A DNA stretch of 64,000 nucleotides from Deltaproteobacteria bacterium (GTDB lineage: Bacteria > Myxococcota_A > Polyangia > DRWM01 > JAAZOP01): the NCBI GenBank assembly GCA_016218815.1, contig JACRCX010000124.1, positions 1 to 64,000 on the forward strand, written 5' to 3'. This document shows, piece by piece, positions 8,248 through 17,200 of this stretch (positions are counted from its first letter, which is position 1; each line of letters opens with the position of its first letter). The notes beneath the pieces were generated by a model. The model made no database searches, was not told where the DNA came from, and saw nothing but the letters and a program-made list of their open reading frames with translations. The translations under genes were made by a program, and so were the position numbers.

Positions 8248-8281
8248 GATCAAAAACGATCGGAGTTGATCGTTTTTGATC
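8248..8281. terminator. Perfect 14-bp AT-rich palindrome, probable terminator or operator
   Basis: Arms gatcaaaaacgatc (8248-8261) and gatcgtttttgatc (8268-8281) are perfect inverted copies around a 6-bp loop, ggagtt. It starts 4 bp beyond the stop codon of the minus-strand coiled-coil gene. Its A5/T5 tracts make it much richer in AT than its surroundings. Position suggests a terminator of that gene; there is no GC-rich stem with a separate U-tail, so a protein-binding site is also possible. Confidence 0.55.
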
Positions 8282-8285
8282 AGGG

Positions 8286-8678
8286 TCAGGTCTTCGGGGC
8301 GAGCCCGACGTGCTGTTCGATGCGGGCGACGCGGGAGCGGAACTCGGAGCGGTCGGCGCGGTGCTCGTCGCGCCAGTCGCGGATGAGGCTGCCGAGATCG
8401 CGGACATCGCCGGCGAGCGCGGTGGTCGCCGTGGCCAGGCGGACTTCGGACTCCAGCAGCCTGCCGCGCAGGCCGCCGATCTCGTCTTTCAGTTCGGCAG
8501 GGACGGCATCGAGGCGCTTGTTGGTCTGATCGATGCGCGACGCCAACTCCCGTCGGGTGAGCTCGAGCTCGGTCTCGAGCGACGCCTTGAGCGCTTTCAT
8601 TTCGTTCCAGATCTCGCGCAGGATTGCGACCTGCGCGCTAGCGTTTCCCGACCGAGAGCCGCGAGGACGCGTCGTCAT
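8286..8678 (-). CDS. Small coiled-coil protein of unknown function
   Basis: 130 aa, cytoplasmic by appearance (no signal or membrane segment). After a basic N-terminus (MTTRPRGSRSG) nearly the whole chain is heptad-rich and charged: ILREIWNEMKALKASLETEL, ELTRRELASRIDQTNKRLDA, DEIGGLRGRLLESEVRLATA. It ends RIEQHVGLAPKT. The pattern fits a dimeric or trimeric coiled coil, such as a small structural or regulatory adaptor. ATG 8678 is the only good start. Flanked downstream by the perfect palindrome and upstream by a TPR-gene remnant. Confidence 0.65.
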   Translation of the reverse strand: MTTRPRGSRSGNASAQVAILREIWNEMKALKASLETELELTRRELASRIDQTNKRLDAVPAELKDEIGGLRGRLLESEVRLATATTALAGDVRDLGSLIRDWRDEHRADRSEFRSRVARIEQHVGLAPKT

Positions 8679-8731
8679 GCACTCACCCTAGCAACCGGTC
8701 CGTGACCCGTCAAACGCGGCGGGCCGACGTG

Positions 8732-8776
8732 TTACCCGAGGATCTTGCCGAACTCCGGGGTGCAGGCCCAGGCGCG
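8732..8776 (-). pseudogene. 3'-terminal remnant of a paralog of the giant TPR gene
   Basis: Read on the minus strand, 8776 to 8732 encodes RAWACTPEFGKILG and then TAA. The giant TPR protein (stop at 14261) ends LLAWACTPEFGKVLG. Over about 42 bp the two DNA stretches differ at only a few, partly synonymous positions. Upstream of it the frame continues with no similarity to the TPR protein and meets a stop after ~37 codons. It looks like the tail of a deleted or rearranged paralog left between two genes. Confidence 0.75.
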
Positions 8777-8845
8777 GAGCATGCCGGGCGGGGCAACCCA
8801 CCGGCGCGGTGGTGGCACACGGCGTACGTGCTGGTGCGCGAGGCG

Positions 8846-10177
8846 CTACGATCGTGCGGCAAGGCCCTGGGCCGCGAGGAAGGCGGGGAGGTCCTGGGGC
8901 AGGATCCAGGAGACGCGCGTCGCGCCGACCGGTTCCTCGTGGCGCAGTGCGAGGTTCACGACGGCGAAGGAGGCCGGGTGGTACGCGTCCAGGAAGCTGC
9001 GGGCGGAGCGTTCCAGTCGGGGCCGGGGCATCCGGGATGCCTTCGCTTCGATTCCGACGAGGCGGTCATTGCGCACGAGGACGAAGTCCACCTCGGCTCC
9101 GGACTTCGTCCGCCAGTAGTGGAGGAGCGTCTTCCGGTCGAGCAGTTTGGCGATTTCCGAGAAGACCCAGTTCTCGAGCAGAGGTCCCTGGTCCTGCCGG
9201 GCGGCGTAGTCGTCGAACCCGCCGGACAGGGCGTTGCGCAGTCCGTTGTCGACGAAGAACACCTTGGGTGCGGCGGCCAGCTCGCGGCGCTTGCCTCCGG
9301 CGAAGACGCGGATGGTCCGCACGATGTGGGACTGTTCGAGAAGGTACAGGTAGCTGGCGACGGTCTTGGCATCGATCCCGCCGACGGCGGCCCATTCGGC
9401 GAGGTTGACGAGAGAGCCGACCTGGCGTGCGGCGAGGGCGGCGATGCGATGCAGGGCGTCGGGGTGGCGGATGCGGAACAGAACGGAGGCGTCGCGCAGC
9501 ACCAGCGCATCCAGCAACTCGGAGAGGACGTCGGCGGGGGAGTCGGAGAGCCACGCCTCCGGGTACCCGCCGAAGACGACGGCGCGCAGGAAGCGCTCGC
9601 GGCGCACGGCGTCGCGCACGGCCGGGGCCGCGCCGTGTCCTTCGCCGGCGACCTCGTCCAGCGTGAAGGGAAAGACGCCGACCCGGCGGGCGCGCCCGGC
9701 GAGCGACTCGCGCACGGCTTCGCGGGCCTCGTAGGCCGACGAGCCCGTGGCGACGACGGCGAGGCCGCTGCGAGCGTCGGCGAGTCCCTTGAGGAACAGG
9801 CCGACCTCCGGCAGGTGCTGCACTTCGTCCAGGAAGAGGACGGCGATCGTCTTGCCGAAGCGTCGCAGATCGTCGAGCAGCAGGGTGGGGGAGGTCGAGC
9901 ACCAGTTGCGGACGAGAGCTTCCTCGCAGTTGAGGTAGAGCACGTGCGGGCCGCGAGTTTCGAGCAGGTGCCAGACGAGCGTCGACTTCCCGGCCTGGCG
10001 GGGTCCGGTGACGAGCAGGACCTTGTCCCGGCGTCCCAGGGCCGCGGCGACGGACGGCTCCGCTTTCCGGGCGACGAAGGTTTCGGGGAGATGGACGCGC
10101 ACGGCGGCGGGCCACGAGTGGGCATCGCGAAGCCACGGGTTGTTCTTGAGCACCAGTCGTTCGAGGGCGGGGTCCAC
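8846..10177 (-). CDS. AAA-family ATPase with DUF4143 domain
   Basis: 443 aa. Member of the widespread AAA_14/DUF4143 ATPases. Walker A GPRQAGKS at 58-65, Walker B AVLFLDEVQH, sensor-like VVATGSSA, then the DUF4143 part with LLENWVFSEI and a PD-(D/E)XK-like motif SGAEVDFVLVRN ... GIEAKAS near the C-terminus. These proteins are frequent accessory, single-gene ATPases; their physiological role is mostly unknown, with links to toxin-like and nuclease functions. GTG 10177 is used as start; the coding part begins MDPALERLVLKNN. The reading frame is intact. No partner gene is evident next to it. Confidence 0.88.
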   Translation of the reverse strand: MDPALERLVLKNNPWLRDAHSWPAAVRVHLPETFVARKAEPSVAAALGRRDKVLLVTGPRQAGKSTLVWHLLETRGPHVLYLNCEEALVRNWCSTSPTLLLDDLRRFGKTIAVLFLDEVQHLPEVGLFLKGLADARSGLAVVATGSSAYEAREAVRESLAGRARRVGVFPFTLDEVAGEGHGAAPAVRDAVRRERFLRAVVFGGYPEAWLSDSPADVLSELLDALVLRDASVLFRIRHPDALHRIAALAARQVGSLVNLAEWAAVGGIDAKTVASYLYLLEQSHIVRTIRVFAGGKRRELAAAPKVFFVDNGLRNALSGGFDDYAARQDQGPLLENWVFSEIAKLLDRKTLLHYWRTKSGAEVDFVLVRNDRLVGIEAKASRMPRPRLERSARSFLDAYHPASFAVVNLALRHEEPVGATRVSWILPQDLPAFLAAQGLAARS

Positions 10178-10267
10178 GTGGAGCGAGCCTCCAGTGATCC
10201 TGAGTAACCCGGCTATTCAGGAATGTCAATCCCATCTGGCCGGGATAATCGGGAGCTGACATGATCG

Positions 10268-10296
10268 TTGCCCGCAACCGCTCCGGCTGCTATCTT
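10268..10296 (+). promoter_or_regulatory. Candidate sigma70-like promoter
   Basis: TTGCCC, 17-bp spacer, TATCTT, 103 bp upstream of the Asp-Ala lipoprotein start. It lies in the 221-bp region between this gene and the divergent DUF4143 gene, which otherwise holds nothing I recognise. Confidence 0.4.
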
Positions 10297-10398
10297 CCGT
10301 GGCTCCTGGACGACGCGAAGATCGGCAAGCCGGTCGGAAGAAGAAATAGCGTCGGATGGACTGCGCTCCGCTCGCGTCGAGGGAACAAGGAGGTCGTC

Positions 10399-11103
10399 AT
10401 GAAGTTGGGAAAGAGACTTGTCGTGCTGCTTGCCGTGGTTCTTCTTCCGCCGGCGTCGGGGTGCGACGAGGGGTCCGACGATACCGCCGACGCGGATGTC
10501 GGGACCGACGGCGATGGCGGGGCCGATGCAGACGCGGACGCGGACGCGGACGCGGACGCAGATGCAGATGCCGACGCGGATGCAGACGCGGACGCAGATG
10601 CCGATGCGGATGCGGATGCAGACGCAGACGCAGATGCAGACGCAGATGCCGATGCGGATGCAGATGCAGACGCAGACGCCGGCTCGGACGTCGTGACGGG
10701 CGTCATCGGCGCGAGCGGCGGCTCGCTGGTCGGTCCGGACGGCGTCACGTTGACGCTGCTACCCGGCGACGTGGATCACGACATCGAGTTCAGCATCGAG
10801 CGGCTCGCGGATCCGCCGGCCGGTACGGGGGGGATCTTCGTCGTCGGGACGGCCTACCGGATTGGGCCCTCGGGCACGACGTTCCTGCATCCCATGGGGG
10901 CCAGGCTGGACCTGCCCTACGATCCGGTGCGCCTGGCCGCCACGGGAGCCACCTACGTGGCGGTCCGGGCCTACACCTCCAACCTTCCCGGCGGGCCTTG
11001 GACCGAGATTCCGGGCACCGCCACGGAGACTCCGCCCAACGTGCCGGCGGCGATCACCCATCTGAGCGACTACTTCCCGGGCGTCAGTCTGGCCAAGGAC
11101 TAG
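10399..11103 (+). CDS. Lipoprotein with Asp-Ala linker and ZU5-like domain
   Basis: 234 aa. Lipoprotein signal MKLGKRLVVLLAVVLL with lipobox PPASGC. A spacer of about 50 Asp-Ala residues follows (10524-10680), then a domain of ~135 residues beginning GVIGASGGSLVGPDGVTLTL, resembling ZU5 domains (glycine-rich start, LLPGDVDHDIEFSI in place of IPPGAL). The same domain type occurs in the next gene, where the motif reads LEIPPGALDHEVTFSI. ATG 10399 follows a strong aacaaggagg RBS; in-frame sequence upstream would precede the signal. Probably an outer-membrane lipoprotein holding the ZU5-like domain away from the surface. The partner or ligand is unknown. Confidence 0.8.
   Translation: MKLGKRLVVLLAVVLLPPASGCDEGSDDTADADVGTDGDGGADADADADADADADADADADADADADADADADADADADADADADADADADADAGSDVVTGVIGASGGSLVGPDGVTLTLLPGDVDHDIEFSIERLADPPAGTGGIFVVGTAYRIGPSGTTFLHPMGARLDLPYDPVRLAATGATYVAVRAYTSNLPGGPWTEIPGTATETPPNVPAAITHLSDYFPGVSLAKD
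10524..10680 (+). repeat. In-gene Asp-Ala hexanucleotide array
   Basis: About 26 GAY-GCN units. Codons alternate irregularly between GAC/GAT and GCG/GCA/GCC, so the protein pattern is kept while the DNA repeat is scrambled. Confidence 0.9.
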
Positions 11104-11329
11104 GCGAGGCTGGCGCCTCAGACCGACGAGTCATGTGGCACGGGGTCATCCTGACGGTTCCTTGAACGCGAATCCGGCGTGGGAGAGGTGGGGAGGCCGG
11201 CTGGAGAGTTGGCGAGGTACGGTGGTGTGGATGCCGTGGCGCGACGCCCCCTCGACTCCACACATCGGGGTCTCGGAAACCACAGGGAACACGCCGGCAG
11301 ACGTGTCCCGATCTACGGAGGCATGAACG

Positions 11330-13984
11330 ATGGAGTTGGCAAGGCGGACGACGATTGCGGCAATGTGCATCCTGGCGGTCGCGTGCGGCAACGACAGCGA
11401 GGCGGCCGACGGCAGCGGGGATGCGGACGGCGGTACCGACGCCGACGCGGCGGCCGACGCGGACGGAGATGTCGATGTCGAGAGTGAGGCCGCCGATGCC
11501 GACGCCGATGCCGACGCCGACGGAGATGCCGATGCGGACGCCGACGGAGATGCGGATGCCGACGCGGACGGCGACGCGGACTCGGACGGGGATGGAGACG
11601 GTGGAGGGGATGGGACCATCGGGGCGGCCGGCGGCACGGTGACCGGTCCGGACGGCGTGACGCTGGAGATCCCGCCGGGCGCGCTGGACCACGAGGTCAC
11701 GTTCAGCATCGCGGCCGAGGCGGGCGACGTGGACGGCATCGAGCCGCTGGGTGCGATGTACGAGTTCCTGCCGGCCGGCACGGTCTTCGCGCTGCCGGCG
11801 ACGGTGACCATGCCGTACGACGCCGCGGGGGGGGCAGGCCACGAGCCGGCGATCGCGGTGTGGTGGAGCGACTCGACCACGGGACCGTGGGCGGCGCTGG
11901 CGGGCGTCGTGGACGTCTCGGCGCACGAGGTGACGGGAGCCACGACGCACCTGAGCCACGGGCAGAGCGGGTATGAGCCGCCCCGTCCCTGCACGATCCC
12001 GGTGGACTGCGACGACGGTTTCGCCTGCACGACCGACACCTGCGACACCGGTCGAGGCTTGTGCGTGAACGCGCCGAGCGACGCGGCGTGCGACAACGGC
12101 GACGCGTGCGACGGGGCGGAGAGCTGCAGCGCGGCGAGCGGCTGCGTGGCCGGGACGGCAGTGCGGTGCGACGACGCGATCGCCTGCACGCGCGACTCGT
12201 GCGCTCCGGCGACCGGGGCGTGCTCGTCGACGCCGGACGACACCCTGTGCTCGCCGGCCGGCTGGACGTGCGAGTTGGCGGCGCTCGGTTGCGTGCCGCC
12301 GCCGCCGACGTGCACCGGCGCGACCTACACCGGAGACGTCTCGATCTACGATGACGCGGCCATGGCGGCGCTGGCCGGATACTCCCGCATCGCAGGGGAC
12401 CTCTCGCTATTCGACACGGGCCGAGCCATCACCAGCCTGGTTCCGCTGGCGTGCCTGACGGAGGTGGACGGAACCATGTGGATCGGGCTGCGAAATCTGC
12501 CGACGCTGTACGGCCTCAACGGCCTGACCCGGGTCGGATCGATCTTGATCATTGCGGGGTCCAACGCGCTGACCGACCTCGAGCCCCTGTCGGCCCTGAG
12601 CTCCGTCTGGGAACTTCGGATCTACGAGAACACGCGCCTGCAGAGCCTCCGGGGCCTGGGAAGCCTGACTTCGGCCGGCATTCTCACGACGTATCACGAA
12701 GTCGGCATCGAGATCCGGGACAACCCCGCCCTGACCAGCCTGGCCGGCCTCGAAGGCCTCACCGATTTCAGCGGCCACTCGATCAGCGTGCACGACAATC
12801 CGGCCCTCGCCAGCCTCGAAGGCCTCCGAAACCTCACGTCGATCGACCAGCTGGTCATTTCCGGCAACAACGCGCTGGTCGACCTGACGGGCCTGGACTC
12901 CCTCACCACCGCCTACTTCGGGCTGTCCGTGGAGGACAACGCTCGACTGACCAGCCTCCACGGTCTCGAAGCGCTCAGGACGGTGGGCGGCCTCGGAATC
13001 GGCGGGCCTGCCCTGGCCAGCCTCGAGGCGCTTGCCGGCCTGACCACCGTGGATGGCGGCTTCGATGTCTATGGAACGGGCGTGCTCAGGAACCTGCACG
13101 GGCTCGAGGGTCTGACCACCGTCCGCGGCAGCGTCCAGTTCGAGGGCAATGACGCGCTCGACGACCTTTCCGGTCTGGCCAACCTCCGTTGGATCGGGGA
13201 CGAACTCCGCTTCGGGGACAACGCGGCGCTGCGCACCGCTACCCTCGCGGGTCTCGAGCAGGTGGGATACGACAGCTACTTCGATTGCGGGGGGGTGGAC
13301 GGTCACGGATGCTCGATTATCATCGACGGATCCTCCGTTCTCGAGCAAGTCACGTTTCCGGCGCTCGTTCGTATCCAGGATGCCTTCCTGATCGGGGATG
13401 GGATGGCGTGGAACCCTCTGCTGGTCGCCGTGCATGCACCCGCGTTGACCGAGGTAAGACAACTCAACGTGAATCGCAATTCGTCGCTCCGGACGCTCGA
13501 CTTCGCCGCGCTGCCCTACGTCCCCTTCGTCGCCCTGTTCCAGAACGACGGTCCGTTGGACGACCTGCGCTTCCCCTCCCTGACGCGACTCACCTGCTTC
13601 CACCTCGCCTACAACTCCGCCATCACGGATCTGACGGGGTTCGGGGCGCTCGCACGCGTCGAAGGGCTGGACATCGAGGACAACGACGCGCTCGTTTCGC
13701 TCGACGGGTTCAACGCCGTGACGGTGACCGATCCGGCCTGGGACTGCCCTTCGCCGTACGGGATCCTGGTGAACGGCAACGATGCGCTGGTCGACCTCGG
13801 CCTCGACTCGCTCGCCGAGCTCGGTGAGGGCGGCGGATCGGTCCTCTCGGTCATCAACAACACGACGCTGCCCACCTGCGAGCCGCAGCGCGTCCGCGAC
13901 CAGCTCACGGGCCCCGCGGACGACGCCTTCTGCGTCGCGGGCAACCTCGCCGACGCCTGCTTCGACGACCTTTCGGGCTGCTAA
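11330..13984 (+). CDS. Lipoprotein with Asp-Ala linker, ZU5-like, Cys-rich and L-domain-like repeats
   Basis: 884 aa. Lipoprotein signal with lipobox ILAVAC (Cys19). Acidic DAD/DGD linker to about residue 95; ZU5-like domain ~97-215 (GTIGAAGGTVTGPDGVTLEI, IPPGALDHEVTFSI); two to three Cys-rich modules ~220-325 of the type CDDGFACTTDTC and CDNGDACDGAESC. The remaining ~550 residues are leucine-rich repeats resembling receptor L domains, with repeated words such as DNPALTSLAGLEGL, DNPALASLEGL and GNNALVDLTGLDSL. ATG 11330 has acggagg eight bases upstream. It shares its first two modules with the preceding gene and may be a surface adhesion or recognition protein. It ends beside a large palindromic element. 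Confidence 0.82.
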   Translation: MELARRTTIAAMCILAVACGNDSEAADGSGDADGGTDADAAADADGDVDVESEAADADADADADGDADADADGDADADADGDADSDGDGDGGGDGTIGAAGGTVTGPDGVTLEIPPGALDHEVTFSIAAEAGDVDGIEPLGAMYEFLPAGTVFALPATVTMPYDAAGGAGHEPAIAVWWSDSTTGPWAALAGVVDVSAHEVTGATTHLSHGQSGYEPPRPCTIPVDCDDGFACTTDTCDTGRGLCVNAPSDAACDNGDACDGAESCSAASGCVAGTAVRCDDAIACTRDSCAPATGACSSTPDDTLCSPAGWTCELAALGCVPPPPTCTGATYTGDVSIYDDAAMAALAGYSRIAGDLSLFDTGRAITSLVPLACLTEVDGTMWIGLRNLPTLYGLNGLTRVGSILIIAGSNALTDLEPLSALSSVWELRIYENTRLQSLRGLGSLTSAGILTTYHEVGIEIRDNPALTSLAGLEGLTDFSGHSISVHDNPALASLEGLRNLTSIDQLVISGNNALVDLTGLDSLTTAYFGLSVEDNARLTSLHGLEALRTVGGLGIGGPALASLEALAGLTTVDGGFDVYGTGVLRNLHGLEGLTTVRGSVQFEGNDALDDLSGLANLRWIGDELRFGDNAALRTATLAGLEQVGYDSYFDCGGVDGHGCSIIIDGSSVLEQVTFPALVRIQDAFLIGDGMAWNPLLVAVHAPALTEVRQLNVNRNSSLRTLDFAALPYVPFVALFQNDGPLDDLRFPSLTRLTCFHLAYNSAITDLTGFGALARVEGLDIEDNDALVSLDGFNAVTVTDPAWDCPSPYGILVNGNDALVDLGLDSLAELGEGGGSVLSVINNTTLPTCEPQRVRDQLTGPADDAFCVAGNLADACFDDLSGC

Positions 13985-13990
13985 GTCGCC

Positions 13991-14137
13991 GTACAGAAAC
14001 AACCGTTGCATTCGGCCGCTGCTGCATCCCGGCCCGCGGCGGCGCGCTCCCTGCGGAGTAGCGGCACTACACCTCGGTCGCGCGCCTTGCGGGCCGGGCG
14101 CATCGGCGCCCTCGATGCGACACGTTTGTTTCTGTAC
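13991..14137. repeat. 147-bp imperfect palindrome with 12-bp terminal inverted repeats
   Basis: Left end gtacagaaacaa (13991-14002) and right end ttgtttctgtac (14126-14137) are perfect inverted copies. Inside, cccggcccgc (14028-14037) pairs with gcgggccggg (14089-14098), ggcgcgc (14041-14047) with gcgcgcc (14080-14086), and gtag with ctac at the tip (14058-14061/14067-14070). It sits between two convergent genes, 6 bp after one stop and 123 bp before the other. No coding capacity. A MITE/REP-like element or a bidirectional terminator. Confidence 0.75.
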
Positions 14138-14220
14138 CGCTCCTAACCGCAGCGGCGGTGCGTGGCTCCGCGGCCGGACGAAAGAGACAGCGCCGTGGAC
14201 CGGCGGAATTCACTCGGGTC

Positions 14221-14246
14221 TGCCCTTCGGCAAGCTCAGGGCAGGC
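14221..14246 (-). repeat. Border repeat, family I (cttcggcaagctcagggc type), copy 1
   Basis: tgcccttcggcaagctcagg followed by gcaggc, with self-complementary gccc/gggc ends, 15 bp beyond the stop codon of the giant TPR gene. A related double copy lies in frame inside the sulfatase-fold gene at 28749-28804. Confidence 0.7.
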
Positions 14247-14260
14247 TGCCCCGCCGCTGA

Positions 14261-17200
14261 CTACCCGAGGACTTTTCCGAACTCGGGGGTGCAGGCCCAG
14301 GCGAGGAGGGAGGTGACGTCGGGGGCGGCGTCGAGGAATTCCTCCAGCTCGTTCATCTTGCCGGACATCTGGAGCTTGGGGAGGTTGGGGTCGAGGCGGG
14401 TCATCATGCGGGCGACGAAGCGCAGCTCGCCGGCGGCGACGAGGCCGACGCGGCGGGAGGTTTCGAGGACGCCGTGGCGGAGCTTGTCGGCGAGGGGGTT
14501 TCCGGCCGTGAAGGCGGGGGCCAGGTCGCGGAGCATGTCGGCCCAGGCGCCGAGCATGCCGGCCGCGCCCTCGCGGAGCTTGGCGACGTAGGGGGCGCTG
14601 GGGGGGGTCTCGGGAGCGAGGCCGGTCGCGGCGAACAACGCCGCGACGACGTGGCGAAGGTCGTCGGGGTCGAGCGAAGCGACGAGGCGCGCGCCGGGTC
14701 GGGCCAGCTCGAGGGCGAGGGCGAGCAGGAAGTTGGTTTCGGCGGGCTGGAGGAGCTGGAACAGCTCGGACTTGATGAGGACGTGGGCCTCGGGGACGTC
14801 GAGGGGCCGGACGGGGACGGGGAGATCGGCGGCGCGCAGCAGGGCGGCATCGGCGATGCCGAGTTTTTCGGCGAGGGCGGCGAAGGACTTGCCGATCGGG
14901 GTGCGGGCGACCATGTGTCCGGCGCCGGCGGCGCCGGCTTCCTGCGGGGTGGCGGGGCCGAGCGGGACGGCCTCGTCGAGCTGGGTGAGGACGTCGAGCA
15001 GGGCGGGGTCCACGTCGGGGTGGCGGACCTGGTAGTGCGTCTGGGGGGAGAGCCCGCCGAGGTTCTCGGCCTTCTCGAACTCCTTGCGCAGGTCCATCAG
15101 CAGTGAGCGGAGGTGGCCTTCGAGGGAGCCGACGTGGGCGAGGGGGGAGACGATGCACCAGGCCTGGCGGCGTCGATCGGCGGCGACGAGGGTTTTGGCG
15201 AGATCGACGATGCGTGGGAGGCGAGGGCCGGTGGTGCGGAGGAGGCCGGCGAGGACGGACTGGCGATCGGCGAGGCGCGCGGGATCCTGGCCGATGAGCT
15301 CGAGGACCTGTTCGAAGTCGGTCTGCACGGGGGCGAGCTCGAGGGCGGTGCGCAGGTAGCGTTCGGCGCGGGTCTTGTCGCCCAAACGGGCGACGGCGAT
15401 GGAGGCGAGGTTGCGCAGGGCGTGGGCGCGCTCGGCGGGGGTGCCGGAGTCGGCGCGGGCCTCGTAGATCTGGAGGAGCTGGTCCCAGTCGCCGCGGCGT
15501 TCGAGGATGGCGGCGAGGCCGGAGAGGGCGGCCTGGGAGCCGGGGTCGTAGGAGAGGGCCATGTCGTAGGCTTCCATGGCCTTGTCCTCGTCGGCGGCGG
15601 AGAGTGCGCCGCCGCGTTCGGTCCAGAGTCCGGCGAGCTCCTTGGCGTCGGTGGTGGTGGGGAGGAGGCGTTCGATGACGGAGAGGGCGCGTTCGGAGAG
15701 GCCGAGGCGGCGGTAGTGGCGCAGCGCGCGGACCATGAGGTCGTGATCGTCGGCGCCGGCGGCGATGGCGAGATCGAAGCAGGCGCCTGCTTCGTCGGGG
15801 CTGGAGAGGCGGTCGTCCCAGAGGCGGCCGAGGCGGGCGTAGAGGGCGCCGCGGCGGGCGGCCTCGTGGGCGACGAGGAGGGCCTGGATGTAGTGCTGGA
15901 CGGCGGCGGCGACGCGGCCCTGGCCGGCGAGGACGTCGGCGAGGGCGTTGAGCAGGCCGGAGTGGAGGGAATCGATGCGGAGGCCCTCGCGCAGATCGGC
16001 GACGGCCTGTTCGCTCTTGCCGAGCCTGGCGAGGAGGGCGCCGCGGCGGAAGGTGGCCTGGAGGCGGTCGCCGTCGGGGAGGGGGTGTTCGCGTTCGCGC
16101 AGGACGCGGTCGTAGATCGAGAAGGCGGCGTCGTCCTGGCCGGCCTCGAGGCGCTTCTCGGCGACGGCGAGGGCGGCGGGGGCGAAGGCGGGAACGAGGC
16201 GGAAGGCGCGCAGCGACATGCGGTTGGCCTCGTCGGGGTTTCCGGTGCGTTCCAGGGCGGTGGCCATGCGCTGGATGCGCTCGGCGTGTTCGCGCAGTCG
16301 ACCCGGTTCGGGAACGGTGGTGCGCTCGAACGCGGCGAGGGTTTCGCGTTCGGCGTCGAGGGCAGCGGCGTGGTCGCCGCGTTCGGCGTGGAGGCGGGCG
16401 AGAGCGTCCCAGGCGGGGACGTGGTCGGGGTCGACGGCGACGGCGCGCTGGAGCCAGCCGAGGGCGGCGGCGTGGTCGTCGCGGGCGGCGGTGCCCAGGG
16501 CGGTCAGGCGAGCGGCGCGTTCGGGCCACGGCAGTTTCGCTTCGCCGTCCTCGGGGAGGAGGGCGGCGGTGGCGCGCCAGTTCTTGGCGCGGCGGCCGAT
16601 GGCCTGGAGGGCCTTGATGGCGGGGGTGCAGTTGCCGTCGAGGGTGCGGGCCTCGCGATAGCAGCCCGCGGACCGGGCCTGCTGTCCGGCGGTTTCGTCG
16701 CTGGCCTCGGCGAGGTGGCACATGGCGAGGGCGCCCTGGGCGGGAGGCAGCTTGCGGGCATGCTGCTGGCGGAGGAGGAACCAGCCGACGAAGTCGCCGC
16801 GGCGGAGTTTGAGCGAGGCGAGGCCGAGGAGGGCGTCGGCGTCGTCGGCATCCTTCTTCGAGCGTTCGGAGAGCAGCTTCTCGGCCTCTTCGGAGCGGCC
16901 GAGGCCGCGGTCGAGGACGCGGATGATCTCGTCATCGATGGCCCGCCGTTCCGCCTCGCCGTCGTCGTCGTGGGGCAGGGTTTCGCGGGTGGAGCGGAGG
17001 AAGTCGAGCAGGTCGTCGTAGCGGGCGGACTCGCGGAAGACGGAGAGCAGCCGCCGACGGACCTCGGCGTCGTCGGGGCGCTCCTCGATCACGCGGCGGT
17101 ACAGTCGTTCGCGCCGTTCGGGCGGGGCGGCGTCCGGGTGATCTTCGCAGACGGCGATGGCCTGGGGGAGCGACTCGAGGCGGGCGGCGGCGTCGGGGAC

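Noticed and set aside
8248..8281. Possible dif site (11-6-11 geometry within the palindrome)
   Set aside because: The inner arms are CGATC/GATCG and not the conserved CATAA/TTATG-like core, and the site is far from the composition switch.
11104..11329. gagaggtggggaggccggct words and a gtgtgga/tccacac hairpin
   Set aside because: Resemble family J and a weak terminator, but similarity is too short to support a feature.
13985..14260. Small frames between the L-domain lipoprotein and the TPR gene
   Set aside because: They translate the palindromic element and the family I repeat and have no RBS.
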